From: Sporosarcina sp. Marseille-Q4943
GTDB lineage: Bacteria > Bacillota > Bacilli > Bacillales_A > Planococcaceae
NCBI RefSeq assembly: GCF_943736995.1
Contig: NZ_CALSFT010000002.1
Coordinates: 1,116,001 to 1,180,000, forward strand
Reading direction: 5' to 3'
DNA: 64,000 nt
Shown here: positions 52,822-62,412 of the stretch, one piece after another
How positions within the stretch are numbered: the first letter of the stretch is position 1
Layout of the letters: every line of letters starts with the position of its first letter
Made by a program: the position numbers and the translations under genes
The notes under the pieces: model-generated
What the model was told of the DNA's origin: nothing
Databases searched by the model: none
Seen by the model: the letters and a program-made list of their open reading frames with translations, nothing else

Positions 52822-53167
52822 TCCAATCACTCCATCCTGTAGATTTATGTTTACATTTACTAACTTCGATGAAAATACGGAAAAACCTTTCTTTTTCAAT
52901 GAAATCAAAATGGAACTGCTGGATTTGGCGGAAATGTGGCAGTGTCTATCATCATATTCCCTCTCCTATATAAGAAAAACATGATGAAAAAGCTCGGTAA
53001 TTTCTTAAATGAAAGGAAGTAATTGAAAAATCCTAAATCTGAAAATTTATTTATAATCAATATAGAGAGCAAATTTGTATAATTTCTGATAGAATTGACA
53101 TTACATTGGCCGTGTCGAATTGTCGAACTTTGGCCAACTAACTTTCTTATATTTAGGAGGATCAGAA
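52822..53167. other. Divergent usp/ald intergenic region
   Basis: 346 nt. On minus it holds a 16-codon ORF (52955-52905) behind AGGAG. On plus it holds a TATAAT (about 53079), a TTGACA (about 53093) and the near-tandem TGTCGAATTGTCGAA (about 53111) before the ald ribosome site. Which elements form the ald promoter is not clear to me; control of ald by alanine through a PucR/AdeR-type activator would be plausible by family. Confidence 0.35.
52905..52955 (-). CDS. Possible 16-codon leader peptide or micro-protein
   Basis: ATGATG... encodes MMIDTATFPPNPAVPF and stops 83 nt before the usp start. It has a near-ideal AGGAG-7-nt-ATG, which is hard to explain by chance in an A/T-rich spacer. No homologue is known to me. 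It may be a regulatory upstream ORF or simply noise. Confidence 0.3.
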   Translation of the reverse strand: MMIDTATFPPNPAVPF

Positions 53168-54283
53168 ATGCGTATTGGGATTCCAAAAGAAGTGAAGAAT
53201 AACGAAAATCGGGTGGCAATGACACCTGCAGGGGCGTACAACTTAAAGTCTGCAGGCCATGAAGTATTGATTGAAACTGGTGCTGGTCTAGGTTCCAGCT
53301 TCACAGACGAAGATTATATCGAAGCGGGTGCCACGATCGTATCTACTGCTAAAGAAGCATGGGATGCAGATATGGTCATGAAAGTAAAAGAACCGCTAGC
53401 TTCCGAGTATGGTTATTTCCGTGAAGGGCTAATCTTATTCACATATTTACACCTTGCCCCTGAATTGGAATTGACGAAAGCTATGCTTGATAGCAAAGTA
53501 GTAGGCATCGCCTATGAAACTGTACAAGTGAACAATTCTTTGCCGTTGCTAGCTCCGATGAGCGAAGTTGCTGGCCGTATGGCGACACAAATCGGCGCGC
53601 AGTATCTTGAAAAGATCAACGGAGGAAAAGGAATCCTTCTATCAGGAGTCCCAGGCGTTTCACGCGGAAAAGTCACAGTGATCGGCGGCGGACAGGCGGG
53701 TACGAACGCTGCAAAAATCGCTGTAGGCATGGGTGCGAAGGTGACTGTGCTAGATTTGTCTGTTGACCGTCTTCGCCAATTGGATGAAATGTTCGGAGAT
53801 AGCATTCAAACGCTTGTTTCCAATCCATTTAATATCGCTGAATCGGTTAAGGATTCTGATCTCGTCATCGGCTGCGTATTGATTCCAGGTGCTAAAGCGC
53901 CGAAATTGGTTTCTGAAGAGATGGTAAAATCGATGAAGCCGGGCTCGGTTTTAGTTGACATTGCAATCGATCAAGGCGGAATCTTCGAAACATCCGACCG
54001 CGTAACAACACATGATAATCCTACTTATGAGAAGCACGGTGTTGTACACTATGCGGTTGCGAACATGCCAGGCGCTGTTCCACGCACTTCTACAATGGCA
54101 TTGACGAACGTAACAGTTCCATATGCATTGCAAATTGCAAACAAAGGCTACAAGCAAGCGTGCTTGGATAATGCTGCATTGCAAAAAGGGATTAACACAT
54201 TGGAAGGCCATGTAACATATAGAGCTGTTGCAGACGCGCAAGGCTTGGAGTATGTTCCTGTAGAAACGCTACTAAGCAAATAA
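53168..54283 (+). CDS. ald: Alanine dehydrogenase
   Basis: NAD-dependent L-alanine to pyruvate + ammonia, 371 aa. [20 protein letters not shown] at the N-terminus with catalytic Lys/His partners (the MVMKVKEP and TYLHLAPE segments), the NAD loop [20 protein letters not shown] near residue 172, and DIAIDQGG near 268. GGAGGATCAGAA precedes ATG 53168. In spore-formers Ald supports alanine catabolism during sporulation. Followed by a bidirectional terminator. Confidence 0.97.
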   Translation: MRIGIPKEVKNNENRVAMTPAGAYNLKSAGHEVLIETGAGLGSSFTDEDYIEAGATIVSTAKEAWDADMVMKVKEPLASEYGYFREGLILFTYLHLAPELELTKAMLDSKVVGIAYETVQVNNSLPLLAPMSEVAGRMATQIGAQYLEKINGGKGILLSGVPGVSRGKVTVIGGGQAGTNAAKIAVGMGAKVTVLDLSVDRLRQLDEMFGDSIQTLVSNPFNIAESVKDSDLVIGCVLIPGAKAPKLVSEEMVKSMKPGSVLVDIAIDQGGIFETSDRVTTHDNPTYEKHGVVHYAVANMPGAVPRTSTMALTNVTVPYALQIANKGYKQACLDNAALQKGINTLEGHVTYRAVADAQGLEYVPVETLLSK

Positions 54284-54284
54284 T

Positions 54285-54323
54285 AAAACATGCTGTCCGA
54301 AATCACTCGGACAGCATGTTTTC
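54285..54323 (+). terminator. Bidirectional terminator ald/Xaa-Pro peptidase
   Basis: Perfect 16-bp stem AAAACATGCTGTCCGA/TCGGACAGCATGTTTT between convergent genes. Confidence 0.92.
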
Positions 54324-54327
54324 AATT

Positions 54328-55425
54328 TCAAGGCTGGATGATCTGAAGTTCTTTCGGGAATTTCGTAAGCACTTCTACACCATCAGACGTGACAACTACA
54401 TCATCTTCAATTCGAACGCCCGTTATTTCCGGATGGTAAATACCTGGTTCGACAGTGAAGACCATTCCTTCTTCCAGCTCCATATCATTCGTGCCTGTGA
54501 TTGAAGGGAATTCATGGACGGAAATACCGAGCCCATGTCCGAGACGATGTGTGAAGTACTCGCCGTAGCCTGCTTCGGTAATGACATCCCGTGCGGCTTT
54601 ATCCAAATCGCGTGCTTTTACGCCTGGACGGATCAAGTCGATCGCTGCCTGTTCCGCTTTTTTGACAGTTTCATAAATTTCAAGCTGTTTGTCGGAAGGT
54701 TCGCCAAAAGCGACTGTCCTTGTAATATCCGAACAATATCCTTCGTATACGACACCTAGGTCGAACAGGATGAAATCACCTTTCTGGATTTTCCGGTCTC
54801 CCGGTGTTCCGTGTGGAGAAGCGGTTTTCGGTCCTGATAACACCATCGTATCAAATGCCATCTTCTCCGCGCCTTGTTTCTTCATCTCAAATTCAATTGC
54901 CATAAGGATTTCAAGCTCGGTTTTGCCTTCAGCAATTTCCTTGCAGCCAACCTCGACGGCATAATCGGCCAATGCTGCTGCCTTGCGCATTTTTTCAAGC
55001 TCATCCTCGCTTTTGATGTTTCTCATCTTGTTCAATTGCTCATCGAGACGCGGGAATGCAGCACCTTCGAAAAGCTCTTCCATACGCTCCAACCGTTCCA
55101 CAGTTAAATGTGATTTTTCAATTGCGATGTTATTTAGAGTTACTCCTCTTTTTTGTGCTGTGGAAGCAAGCACTTCCCAAGCATCTTCCGTATCCTCATG
55201 TCCAATCGCTTCAAATGTCCATCCAGACGCCTTTAAGTCAGGAACTTCCATTAGAGGACAGATGACGAATGGTTCAGCTTCCTTGAAAATCATGACACCT
55301 AATAGCCTTTCATGCGGTTCGCTGCGGAACCCGGAAACATAAAAAACATTGTCCGGAGTAGTAATGAAAGCAGCATCTACATCGTTTTTTTGCAAATAAT
55401 CTTTAATTTCGTTAATCTTATCCAA
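54328..55425 (-). CDS. Xaa-Pro dipeptidase/aminopeptidase (M24B)
   Basis: 365 aa, creatinase N-domain (~1-125: YLQKNDVDAAFITTPDNVFYVSGF) plus the pita-bread metallopeptidase domain. Dinuclear metal ligands: LFDLGVVYEGYCSDITRT (two Asp), HRLGHGLGISVHEFP (His), FTVEPGIY (Glu) and VRIEDDVVV (Glu). It releases residues before proline. The TTG at 55425, behind GGAGGGATAGG, is the start; the longer frame upstream overlaps ytkL regulatory DNA. Similar to Bacillus YkvY/PepQ. Confidence 0.9.
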   Translation of the reverse strand: MDKINEIKDYLQKNDVDAAFITTPDNVFYVSGFRSEPHERLLGVMIFKEAEPFVICPLMEVPDLKASGWTFEAIGHEDTEDAWEVLASTAQKRGVTLNNIAIEKSHLTVERLERMEELFEGAAFPRLDEQLNKMRNIKSEDELEKMRKAAALADYAVEVGCKEIAEGKTELEILMAIEFEMKKQGAEKMAFDTMVLSGPKTASPHGTPGDRKIQKGDFILFDLGVVYEGYCSDITRTVAFGEPSDKQLEIYETVKKAEQAAIDLIRPGVKARDLDKAARDVITEAGYGEYFTHRLGHGLGISVHEFPSITGTNDMELEEGMVFTVEPGIYHPEITGVRIEDDVVVTSDGVEVLTKFPKELQIIQP

Positions 55426-55530
55426 ACCTATCCCTCCTATATGAACATAATTAATCATACCAAAAAGAAGGGTTTTCCGGTTAAATAACGAAGTGTATAT
55501 ATGTATGAACATATTTGGAGGGATTTGCAA

Positions 55531-56211
55531 ATGAAAATTTCTTATCACGGACATTCAGTCGTGAAAATTGAGACTGAAGGGAAGACATTATTATTTGATC
55601 CGTTCATCACTGGAAATGAATTGACGGATTTGGATGCTTCCGAACAGACTCCCGATGTGATTCTGCTAACTCACGGTCATAACGATCATGTCGGGGATAC
55701 ATTTGAAATAGCGAAGCGATGCAACCCGCTTATTGTTGCGCCGAATGAACTGGCGGTCTATATAGGTTGGCAAAACCTAAATGCTCACGGAATGAACATC
55801 GGAGGTTCCCATACTTTCGATTTCGGAACTGTGAAATATACGCAAGCGTTCCATAGTTCTTCCTATACGACCGATCAAAACGAAATCGTCTATACAGGCA
55901 TGCCTGCTGGGATTTTGTTCACCGCCGAAGGGAAGACGATCTACCATGCAGGGGACACGTCTCTGTTTGGGGACATGGCTTTAATCGGTAAGCGCCACTC
56001 CATCGACGTAGCATTTTTGCCCATTGGTGATAATTTCACGATGGGTCCGGAAGATGCTGCAGCAGCAGTCGAATTGCTGAATCCGAAGCTTGTCGTACCT
56101 ATCCATTACGACACTTTCCCGCCAATCAGGCAAAACCCGCAAACGTTCAAGGATCTTGTCACTTCCCATGAAGTGAAGATCATGAAGGCTGGGGATACAT
56201 TCGAACTCTAA
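55531..56211 (+). CDS. ytkL: UPF0173 metal-dependent hydrolase YtkL
   Basis: 226-residue MBL-fold hydrolase. [14 protein letters not shown] at the N-terminus, [12 protein letters not shown] (HxHxDH) near residue 50, [11 protein letters not shown] and [11 protein letters not shown] near the C-terminus complete the metal site. Substrate unknown. ATG 55531 follows GGAGGGATTTGCAA; the ATG at 55501 has none. It lies next to ytoI, as in B. subtilis. Confidence 0.9.
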   Translation: MKISYHGHSVVKIETEGKTLLFDPFITGNELTDLDASEQTPDVILLTHGHNDHVGDTFEIAKRCNPLIVAPNELAVYIGWQNLNAHGMNIGGSHTFDFGTVKYTQAFHSSSYTTDQNEIVYTGMPAGILFTAEGKTIYHAGDTSLFGDMALIGKRHSIDVAFLPIGDNFTMGPEDAAAAVELLNPKLVVPIHYDTFPPIRQNPQTFKDLVTSHEVKIMKAGDTFEL

Positions 56212-56218
56212 AACAGAG

Positions 56219-56255
56219 ACCGATCCGGACATCAATTGCACCGGATCGGTTTTTC
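56219..56255 (+). terminator. Terminator of ytkL
   Basis: ACCGATCCGG/CCGGATCGGT around 12 nt, then TTTTC. Confidence 0.88.
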
Positions 56256-56358
56256 ATTATGAAAGAATGAAATATATATGCCCGTGTCTTCCTGTAATCA
56301 CTATTCATTCCTATCTATGTTAAAATGGAAGCAGGTAAAAAGAGAAAAAGGTGAAAAG

Positions 56359-57666
56359 ATGTCGACAAAACATGAGCTGATATTACGCTATATCGAAGGG
56401 TTGGCAGTCGGCGAAAAGATTTCAGTCCGCCAAGTTGCCAAAGCCCTTTCCGTCAGTGAAGGAACGGCATACCGGGCGATAAAAGAAGCTGAAAACCAAA
56501 AGCTCGTCAATACGATCGAACGTGTTGGCACGATTCGCATTGAAAAGAAGAAGAAAGAGAATATTGAAAGGCTGACATTTGCTGAAGTCGTTAACATTGT
56601 TGACGGTGTCGTTCTCGGAGGACGGGATGGACTTCATAAAACATTAACGAAATTCGTTATCGGTGCAATGCAGCTTGATGATATGAAGCGGTACATAGAT
56701 GCAGGCAGCTTATTGATAGTAGGAAACAGGCTTAAAGCGCATGAGCTAGCATTAAGTGCAGGGGCTGCAGTGCTTGTCACTGGAGGGTTTGATGTTGCCG
56801 ATGAAGCGAAAAAACTGGCAAATGAACTGAACTTGCCGATCATTTCATCCAGCTACGACACTTTCACAGTTGCTACGATGTTGAACCGGGCGATTTACGA
56901 CCAATTGATTGAAAAGGAAATTCTTCTTGTGGAAGATATACTGACGCCACTCTCCGAAACGATCACTTTTTCGCCAAAGGACAGTGTAGCCCATTTCAAT
57001 GAAGTGAACCAGAAAACGGCGCACTCGGGATATCCGGTCATAGATCGTAACGGGAAACTGATTGGAATCGTCACTTCCCGCGATGCTGTTGGAAAGCTTG
57101 GTACCGAGCTGATTGAGAAAGTGATGACCCACAACCCGATCACGGCAAATGGCAAAACGAGCGTAGCTTCCGCAGGGCATAGCATGATATGGGAAGGCAT
57201 TGATTTGATGCCTGTTGTGAGCGACAGCGGAATTCTAGAAGGTATCATTAGCCGCCAAGATGTGTTGAAAGCATTTCAAATGACACAAAGACAACCTCAA
57301 CAGGGCGAAAAAATCGATGATATCGTCAAGAGTCAAATGAAAGCCGTATCCGATCAGCCGCTAAATGTTGAATTCACGGTCGTTCCTCAAATGACAAACC
57401 AATTGGGCTCACTTTCATATGGAGCGATGACGACATTGTTGACAGACGTCGGAAACCGTGCAATTAAAATGCGCAAACGGGGAGAAAGTGTTCCTGAAAA
57501 CATGACAATCTACTTCATAAAGCATGTCCAGCTCGGAAACACAGTAATTGTAGAACCACGAATCCTCCATATGAGCCGGAGATTTGTCAAAGTGGATTTC
57601 GAACTTTTCTCTGATTCGGAACTTATCGCTAAAGCGATGGTCATGTATCAATTATTCGAAAGGTAA
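56359..57666 (+). CDS. ytoI: YtoI: HTH, DRTGG, CBS pair and hotdog domains
   Basis: 435 aa regulator-like protein. N-terminal winged HTH (~1-65: VRQVAKALSVSEGTAYRAI), DRTGG-like domain (~70-185), two CBS motifs (~195-310: ILTPLSETITFSPKDSV; KVMTHNPITANGKT) that probably bind an adenylate, and a C-terminal hotdog/thioesterase-like domain (~320-435: LGSLSYGAMTTLLTDVGNRA). Ligand and targets are unknown. ATG 56359 follows AAAGGTG. Conserved next to ytpI and nrnA in Bacillus. Confidence 0.9.
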   Translation: MSTKHELILRYIEGLAVGEKISVRQVAKALSVSEGTAYRAIKEAENQKLVNTIERVGTIRIEKKKKENIERLTFAEVVNIVDGVVLGGRDGLHKTLTKFVIGAMQLDDMKRYIDAGSLLIVGNRLKAHELALSAGAAVLVTGGFDVADEAKKLANELNLPIISSSYDTFTVATMLNRAIYDQLIEKEILLVEDILTPLSETITFSPKDSVAHFNEVNQKTAHSGYPVIDRNGKLIGIVTSRDAVGKLGTELIEKVMTHNPITANGKTSVASAGHSMIWEGIDLMPVVSDSGILEGIISRQDVLKAFQMTQRQPQQGEKIDDIVKSQMKAVSDQPLNVEFTVVPQMTNQLGSLSYGAMTTLLTDVGNRAIKMRKRGESVPENMTIYFIKHVQLGNTVIVEPRILHMSRRFVKVDFELFSDSELIAKAMVMYQLFER

Positions 57667-57679
57667 TAGTAGGAATGAA

Positions 57680-57708
57680 AAAACTGATGCGGCGGTCGCA
57701 TCAGTTTT
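57680..57708 (+). terminator. Bidirectional terminator ytoI/ytpI
   Basis: AAAACTGATGCG/CGCATCAGTTTT around a 5-nt loop. The ytpI stop codon lies in the right arm. Confidence 0.85.
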
Positions 57709-58021
57709 CATTCAGCCTTGTCTCTTCGTCTATAAATTGTTTATAATGCTTTGCAGCTTTCGTATTATAAATAATGATATATGCGCCTAGCACGATGAAA
57801 AGACTAGAAACGACGTACGTTGCAACACCTTGGAAAAGAAGAAGCTGGTTTATTCCGAAGAAGAAAAGTAGTCCGCCTAGAAATGTTCCAGCCTTGCTTG
57901 CGAAATATTTCTTCCGGATCGGAAATATTTGACTCGTTCGGAATTGACGTGTTTTAAAATAAAAATAGTAGACGCCAGACGCAATGATAAGAAAGACAAG
58001 TAAGAAATTGAGAGTTTTCAT
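57701..58021 (-). CDS. ytpI: YtpI-like membrane protein
   Basis: 106 aa with three hydrophobic helices (~4-22 LNFLLVFLIIASGVYYFYF; ~45-63 GTFLGGLLFFFGINQLLLF; ~66-86) and short polar ends. Matches the small Bacillus YtpI family of unknown function. GGAGGCTC precedes the ATG on the minus strand. Convergent to ytoI and divergent from nrnA. Confidence 0.85.
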   Translation of the reverse strand: MKTLNFLLVFLIIASGVYYFYFKTRQFRTSQIFPIRKKYFASKAGTFLGGLLFFFGINQLLLFQGVATYVVSSLFIVLGAYIIIYNTKAAKHYKQFIDEETRLNEN

Positions 58022-58112
58022 AAAAGAGCCTCCAGTAAATAACTTCTTTCATTGTAGCGGCTTTTTTTAGTAAATGCGAACAGAAATCATTAATAACCGG
58101 AGGAATCGCAAA

Positions 58113-59054
58113 TTGAAAAGACAAATCATCGACACAATTGAACAATATGAAACAATCATCATTCACCGTCATGTGCGGCCCGATCCGGATGCGTACGGTT
58201 CGCAAGTTGGCTTGAAGGAATTGATAACAACCAATTATCCTGAAAAAAAAGTGTATGCAGCAGGCACACATGATGACATGCTCACTTATTTGGCGACTCA
58301 GGATGAAATCACACCTGACGATTATAAAAATGCACTTGTCATCGTTACCGATACAGGCAACACGGAGCGGATCGACTCGGAATTTTATGAGAATGCCGAT
58401 TTTCTAATAAAGATTGATCACCATCCGAATGTTGACCCATATGGAGATATGAGATGGGTGGATACCGATGCAAGCTCCACTTCTGAAATGATTTATCTCC
58501 TATTTAAGGAAGGGGAAGAGCATTACGGATGGAAGATGTCGGATGCATGCGCCCGTTTGCTATTTGCGGGAATTGTGGGAGATACGGGCCGCTTCCTTTT
58601 TCCGAGTGCAACTGTGAGGACGTTTGAAATTGCAAGCGGTTTGATCAAATATGATTTCGATCGGACGAAGCTTTTTGCGGAAATGTATGAAGAAGACCGT
58701 AGATTGCTTCATTTGAAAGGCTATATATATCAACAATTCACGATTGATGAAAACGGGGCTGCTTTCATTAAAATCGATAAGTCGATTTTGAAGAAGTTTG
58801 ACGTAACTGCGAGTGAAACTTCCCAACTGGTCGGAGCCCTTGGAGATGTAAAAGGGATTTGCGCATGGGTTATTTTTGTCGAGGAAGATGATCAGATCCG
58901 TGTCCGTTTCCGTTCGAAGCGGCCAGTTATCAATCAACTCGCTGCTGAATATGACGGAGGAGGACATCCGCTAGCATCAGGAGCTTCTATTTATTCATGG
59001 GAAAAATCGGATGAGATCATTGCCAAATTGAAAGAATTATGTGCAGTGAAGTAA
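58113..59054 (+). CDS. nrnA: Bifunctional oligoribonuclease/pAp phosphatase NrnA
   Basis: DHH-DHHA1 phosphoesterase, 313 aa, degrading 2-5 nt RNAs and 3'-phosphoadenosine-5'-phosphate. DHH motifs: IIHRHVRPDPDAYGSQ near residue 21, VTDTGNTERID near 85, KIDHHPNVDPYGD near 105. DHHA1: YDGGGHPLASGASI near 285. The TTG at 58113 follows GGAGGAATCGCAAA; the upstream in-frame ATG lies before this site. It is followed after 19 nt by dnaE; the ytrH-ytrI pair found between them in B. subtilis is absent. Confidence 0.95.
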   Translation: MKRQIIDTIEQYETIIIHRHVRPDPDAYGSQVGLKELITTNYPEKKVYAAGTHDDMLTYLATQDEITPDDYKNALVIVTDTGNTERIDSEFYENADFLIKIDHHPNVDPYGDMRWVDTDASSTSEMIYLLFKEGEEHYGWKMSDACARLLFAGIVGDTGRFLFPSATVRTFEIASGLIKYDFDRTKLFAEMYEEDRRLLHLKGYIYQQFTIDENGAAFIKIDKSILKKFDVTASETSQLVGALGDVKGICAWVIFVEEDDQIRVRFRSKRPVINQLAAEYDGGGHPLASGASIYSWEKSDEIIAKLKELCAVK

Positions 59055-59073
59055 CGGTTCGGAGGGATTTTCA

Positions 59074-62000
59074 TTGGTACTTGTCTATCCACAAATTGTG
59101 ACCGGCGCCGATTTGCTGCGCGGCATTATAAAACTTGATCAGCTAGCCCCGCTTCTGCAAAGGAGAGGGGCTAGATCCGTTGGAATCGTCAATTCAAAGA
59201 TGTATGGCGTCCGTTCATTTTGCAAAGTGATGGAGAAGTACGGCATCCAACCGGTCATCGGGCTATCAATCCAGTTGGAGCTTGAGGACGGATCTGATGT
59301 CTTGCTCTATGCGTATGCAAAAGATGACAGAGGTTATAGTAATCTTCTTAAAATGAGCAGTGCAATCTCCATTAGGGAACCGGAGACGCTACCGTTAAAA
59401 TGGCTGCAAGCTTATAGCGAAGGTTGTGTCTTCATTTGTCCAATGACCGATCCCTCATGGAATGAAAAACGGGAAATGGAAACAATCCAGACCATCTTGA
59501 AAGCCTGCCCGACTGTCTATATTGGCATTTCCCGTCCAGGCGGCGTAAAGCACCATGCCGAAGATGAAATCATGATGACAGCTGAAAAGACGGAAACGAC
59601 CATTATCGCCTATCATGAATCAAGATATATTGCAAAAGAAGATGCATTCGCTTTTGAAGTAGCGACTGCGATCAGGTCTGGATATAAGCTGAATGATCCT
59701 TCCCGGCCGAAAATGGAAGTCTATGATGCTCATGTGCCTGAAGAGAGCGAGATGTTGCAATGGTTTTCCGATTGTCCGGAATGGATTGAAAACATGGCTG
59801 AAATCATGTTGTCATGCAATGCAAAATTACCTCCTAGCCGCACGTTGATGCCTGCTTTTCCAGTTCCAGAAGGAGACACTGCGGCTTCTTTGCTGAAGAA
59901 AAATTGCGAGGAAGGATTGATCCGCCGGCTAGGAGCCGTCAGCCCGACTTATTATGAGCGACTGGGGACGGAGCTTACGGTCATCGAAAACATGGGCTTT
60001 TCCGATTATTTCCTCATCGTGGAGGATTTCATGCGATTCGCAAAGGAAAATGGCATATTGACAGGGCCCGGACGGGGTTCCTCAGCCGGCTCCCTCGTCG
60101 CTTATTCCCTTGGAATCACGGATGTCGATCCGATTAAATACGGACTCATTTTTGAGCGTTTCCTCAACCCCGGAAGAATTACGATGCCTGATATCGATAT
60201 CGATTTTGCGGACAACCGCCGTTCTGAAGTGATTGAATATGTTGCGAAAAAATACGGAAAAGCGCACGTCGCCCAAATTATTACGTTCGGTACACTATCA
60301 TCCAAATCCGTCGCGCGGAACGTCGCCCGCGTATTCGACTTCTCCAATGAAGAAATGTCTTTCTTGTCCAAGCAGATCCAAGATGGGCATAGCAAAAGGC
60401 TGGAAGAGTCTGTGAACAAGTCAAAAGCGCTTCAAGACTGGATTGCGATGGATCCTGTCCGTGCCAAATGGTTTCAAGCAGCGAAAACATTGGAAGGCTT
60501 GCCGAGAAATGCTTCCACTCATGCCGCGGGCGTCATCCTATCTCCCATGCCGTTAGTAGAAACAGTACCGCTTCAAAGTGGCGGAGACGATATTTACTTG
60601 ACGCAATGGGCGATGGGGGATGTAGAAGAAATCGGTTTACTGAAAATGGATTTCCTCGGATTGCGCAATTTGACGTTAATGGATCGTATTCGCTCGATGA
60701 TTCAATACGATACAGGGAAGACAATGCAGTTCGAAGGCATTCCTTTACATGACGCAAAGACTTTCGACCTTTTTAAGAAGGGCGACATGACAGGGATTTT
60801 TCAATTCGAGTCGGACGGTATGAGAGACGCATTACGACTTATCAAACCTGACGAATTTAGTGATCTTTACGCCATAAACGCATTATACCGCCCAGGTCCG
60901 ATGGAAAATATCCCGCTATATAGCCGAAGGAAAAACAATAAGGAAAAGATCGATTATTTGCATCCGCACCTAGAGCCGATCCTCCGGGAAACCGAAGGCA
61001 TCATCGTATACCAGGAGCAGATCATGCAAATTGCCGTTCAGATTGCAGGGTTTTCGATGGCGGAGGCGGATCTGTTAAGAAGGGCTGTAAGTAAAAAAAA
61101 TCGTGAAGTGCTTAGGCAGGAGAGGGAGCATTTTGTTAGAAACGCTGTCCAGCATAATTTCCCTGAGCGTGCCGCAAGTGAAATATATGATTTGATCGTT
61201 AAATTCGCGGACTATGGTTTTCCGAAAAGCCATGCGGTTGCATACTCATTGATTTCCTACCAATTGGCATACGTCAAGGCGAATGCCCCGGTCTATTTTT
61301 ATGCTGCATTACTCTCGATGGCTACTGGAAATCAAGATAAAACAATGGAGTATATCCATGAAATCAGAGGGAAGGGCATTGAAATCCTCCCTCCGTCCAT
61401 TCAAAAAAGCAAATACTCCCATGTCGTCGAGAATGGTTCAATCCGCATCGGTTTAGGGGCGATTAAAGGTGTGACACCTTCTTTTTATAATCTCGTGAAA
61501 GAAGCAAGGACGCCTGAAGGATGGAAGACGCTCTTCGACTTTTCGGCTGCACTTGGTGGAACGCATTTTACCGAAAAAACGATTATTCCGCTAATAAAAG
61601 CAGGAGCACTCGATGAATTTGGAGAAGATCGGTCCGTCTTACTTGCATCGATTGAAGCTGCCCGTAATCATGCCCAATTCGTCAGCCCGGACGGAGACGA
61701 CTTGCTCCACGATATCATTTATTCGGTAGCGAAGCCGAAGTATTCGCCAGGAGGTTCGATGCCACGATTTGCGATGCTTGAATACGAACGGGAAATGCTA
61801 GGTTTCTACCTATCCGAACATCCAGCGCTGGAAATGAAAAAGACGTTGGAGGAACAAGTGGTGGACCTTGTAGCTGTCCCCGATGTAAAAGAACGGACGA
61901 TGCTAAAAGTCGCGGGAATGATAAGGGAAGTCAAACGGATCCGTACAAAAAAAGGTGAGGCGATGGCTTTCCTTACCCTACAAGACGAAACAGGAGAACT

Positions 62001-62139
62001 ATCGTGCACAATCTTCCCAAGACAGTACGCCGCCATCAACATTCATATACAAGAGCTTGCAATGGTGCAAATTACGGGAACGATGGAAAAACGCAACGGC
62101 CAAACACAACTGATCGTCCAACAGATTAAGAGGGTTTAA
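59074..62139 (+). CDS. dnaE: DNA polymerase III alpha subunit DnaE, PHP site degenerate, short C-terminus
   Basis: Replicative C-family polymerase that extends RNA primers at the fork. 1021 aa versus about 1115 in B. subtilis. Palm Asp residues are intact (MPDIDIDFADNRR near residue 371), GPGRGSSAGSLVAY and NALYRPGPMENIPL are canonical, and an OB domain (KGEAMAFLTLQDETGELSCT) ends the protein. In the N-terminal PHP domain the usual HxH reads YPQIV and the Asp/His of the second motif are Asn/Lys, so the metal site looks lost. The last ~85 residues of the B. subtilis protein are missing, and an inverted-repeat element starts 3 nt after the stop. TTG start behind GGAGGGATTTTCA. Confidence 0.92.
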   Translation: MVLVYPQIVTGADLLRGIIKLDQLAPLLQRRGARSVGIVNSKMYGVRSFCKVMEKYGIQPVIGLSIQLELEDGSDVLLYAYAKDDRGYSNLLKMSSAISIREPETLPLKWLQAYSEGCVFICPMTDPSWNEKREMETIQTILKACPTVYIGISRPGGVKHHAEDEIMMTAEKTETTIIAYHESRYIAKEDAFAFEVATAIRSGYKLNDPSRPKMEVYDAHVPEESEMLQWFSDCPEWIENMAEIMLSCNAKLPPSRTLMPAFPVPEGDTAASLLKKNCEEGLIRRLGAVSPTYYERLGTELTVIENMGFSDYFLIVEDFMRFAKENGILTGPGRGSSAGSLVAYSLGITDVDPIKYGLIFERFLNPGRITMPDIDIDFADNRRSEVIEYVAKKYGKAHVAQIITFGTLSSKSVARNVARVFDFSNEEMSFLSKQIQDGHSKRLEESVNKSKALQDWIAMDPVRAKWFQAAKTLEGLPRNASTHAAGVILSPMPLVETVPLQSGGDDIYLTQWAMGDVEEIGLLKMDFLGLRNLTLMDRIRSMIQYDTGKTMQFEGIPLHDAKTFDLFKKGDMTGIFQFESDGMRDALRLIKPDEFSDLYAINALYRPGPMENIPLYSRRKNNKEKIDYLHPHLEPILRETEGIIVYQEQIMQIAVQIAGFSMAEADLLRRAVSKKNREVLRQEREHFVRNAVQHNFPERAASEIYDLIVKFADYGFPKSHAVAYSLISYQLAYVKANAPVYFYAALLSMATGNQDKTMEYIHEIRGKGIEILPPSIQKSKYSHVVENGSIRIGLGAIKGVTPSFYNLVKEARTPEGWKTLFDFSAALGGTHFTEKTIIPLIKAGALDEFGEDRSVLLASIEAARNHAQFVSPDGDDLLHDIIYSVAKPKYSPGGSMPRFAMLEYEREMLGFYLSEHPALEMKKTLEEQVVDLVAVPDVKERTMLKVAGMIREVKRIRTKKGEAMAFLTLQDETGELSCTIFPRQYAAINIHIQELAMVQITGTMEKRNGQTQLIVQQIKRV

Positions 62140-62141
62140 AG

Positions 62142-62189
62142 AGACAAAAAGAGACATGTAAATTCTTGTCTCTTCAGACTGTAGACAAA
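62142..62189 (+). repeat. Left 48-bp outer inverted repeat
   Basis: Pairs in inverted orientation with 63834-63881. The two are identical except for the central 8 nt, which form the loop of an internal palindrome (GAGACATG...TGTCTC). It starts 3 nt after the dnaE stop. Confidence 0.85.
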
Positions 62190-62230
62190 CACCCTGAATT
62201 TTCGGGCTTGCCTACAGTCTCTTTTCTTTT
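62176..62230 (+). terminator. Probable dnaE terminator within the inverted repeat region
   Basis: AGACTGTAG (62176-62184) pairs with CTACAGTCT (62212-62220), with CAA/TTG and CCC/GGG inside, followed by CTTTTCTTTT. Confidence 0.65.
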
Positions 62231-62251
62231 AAATAGAGATATAGCTAACAG

Positions 62252-62380
62252 TGTTGATTTACGCTGCGAGCGGACGCTTTCCGCGGGCACGGCTTCAGCC
62301 GCTTCCCTCGCTGCGCTCAGTCCAGGGTCTTCAGCTCGTGCTGTTCCCGCAGGAGTCGCCGCTCTCCGCTCCAATCAACG
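62252..62380 (-). repeat. GC-rich MITE-like repeat, left copy (inverted)
   Basis: Reads as the family repeat on minus: GTTGATTGGAGCGGAGAGCG, GGCGACTCCTGCGGGAA, GAGCGCAGCGAG, CCGCGGAAAGCGTCCGC. It begins GTTGATT and ends AATCAAC, an imperfect terminal inverted repeat. Confidence 0.8.
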
Positions 62381-62412
62381 GAGTGCCCTACTAACCGAAT
62401 GAGGTGATGGAT

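Noticed and set aside
59055..59073. Missing ytrH-ytrI sporulation genes between nrnA and dnaE as evidence of a recent deletion
   Set aside because: The 19-nt gap has a normal ribosome site and no scar, and the genes may lie elsewhere; absence at this locus alone is weak.
62137..62145. Target-site duplication flanking the inverted-repeat element
   Set aside because: Left flank GGGTTTAAAG and right flank TTTCATCATT share no convincing direct repeat.
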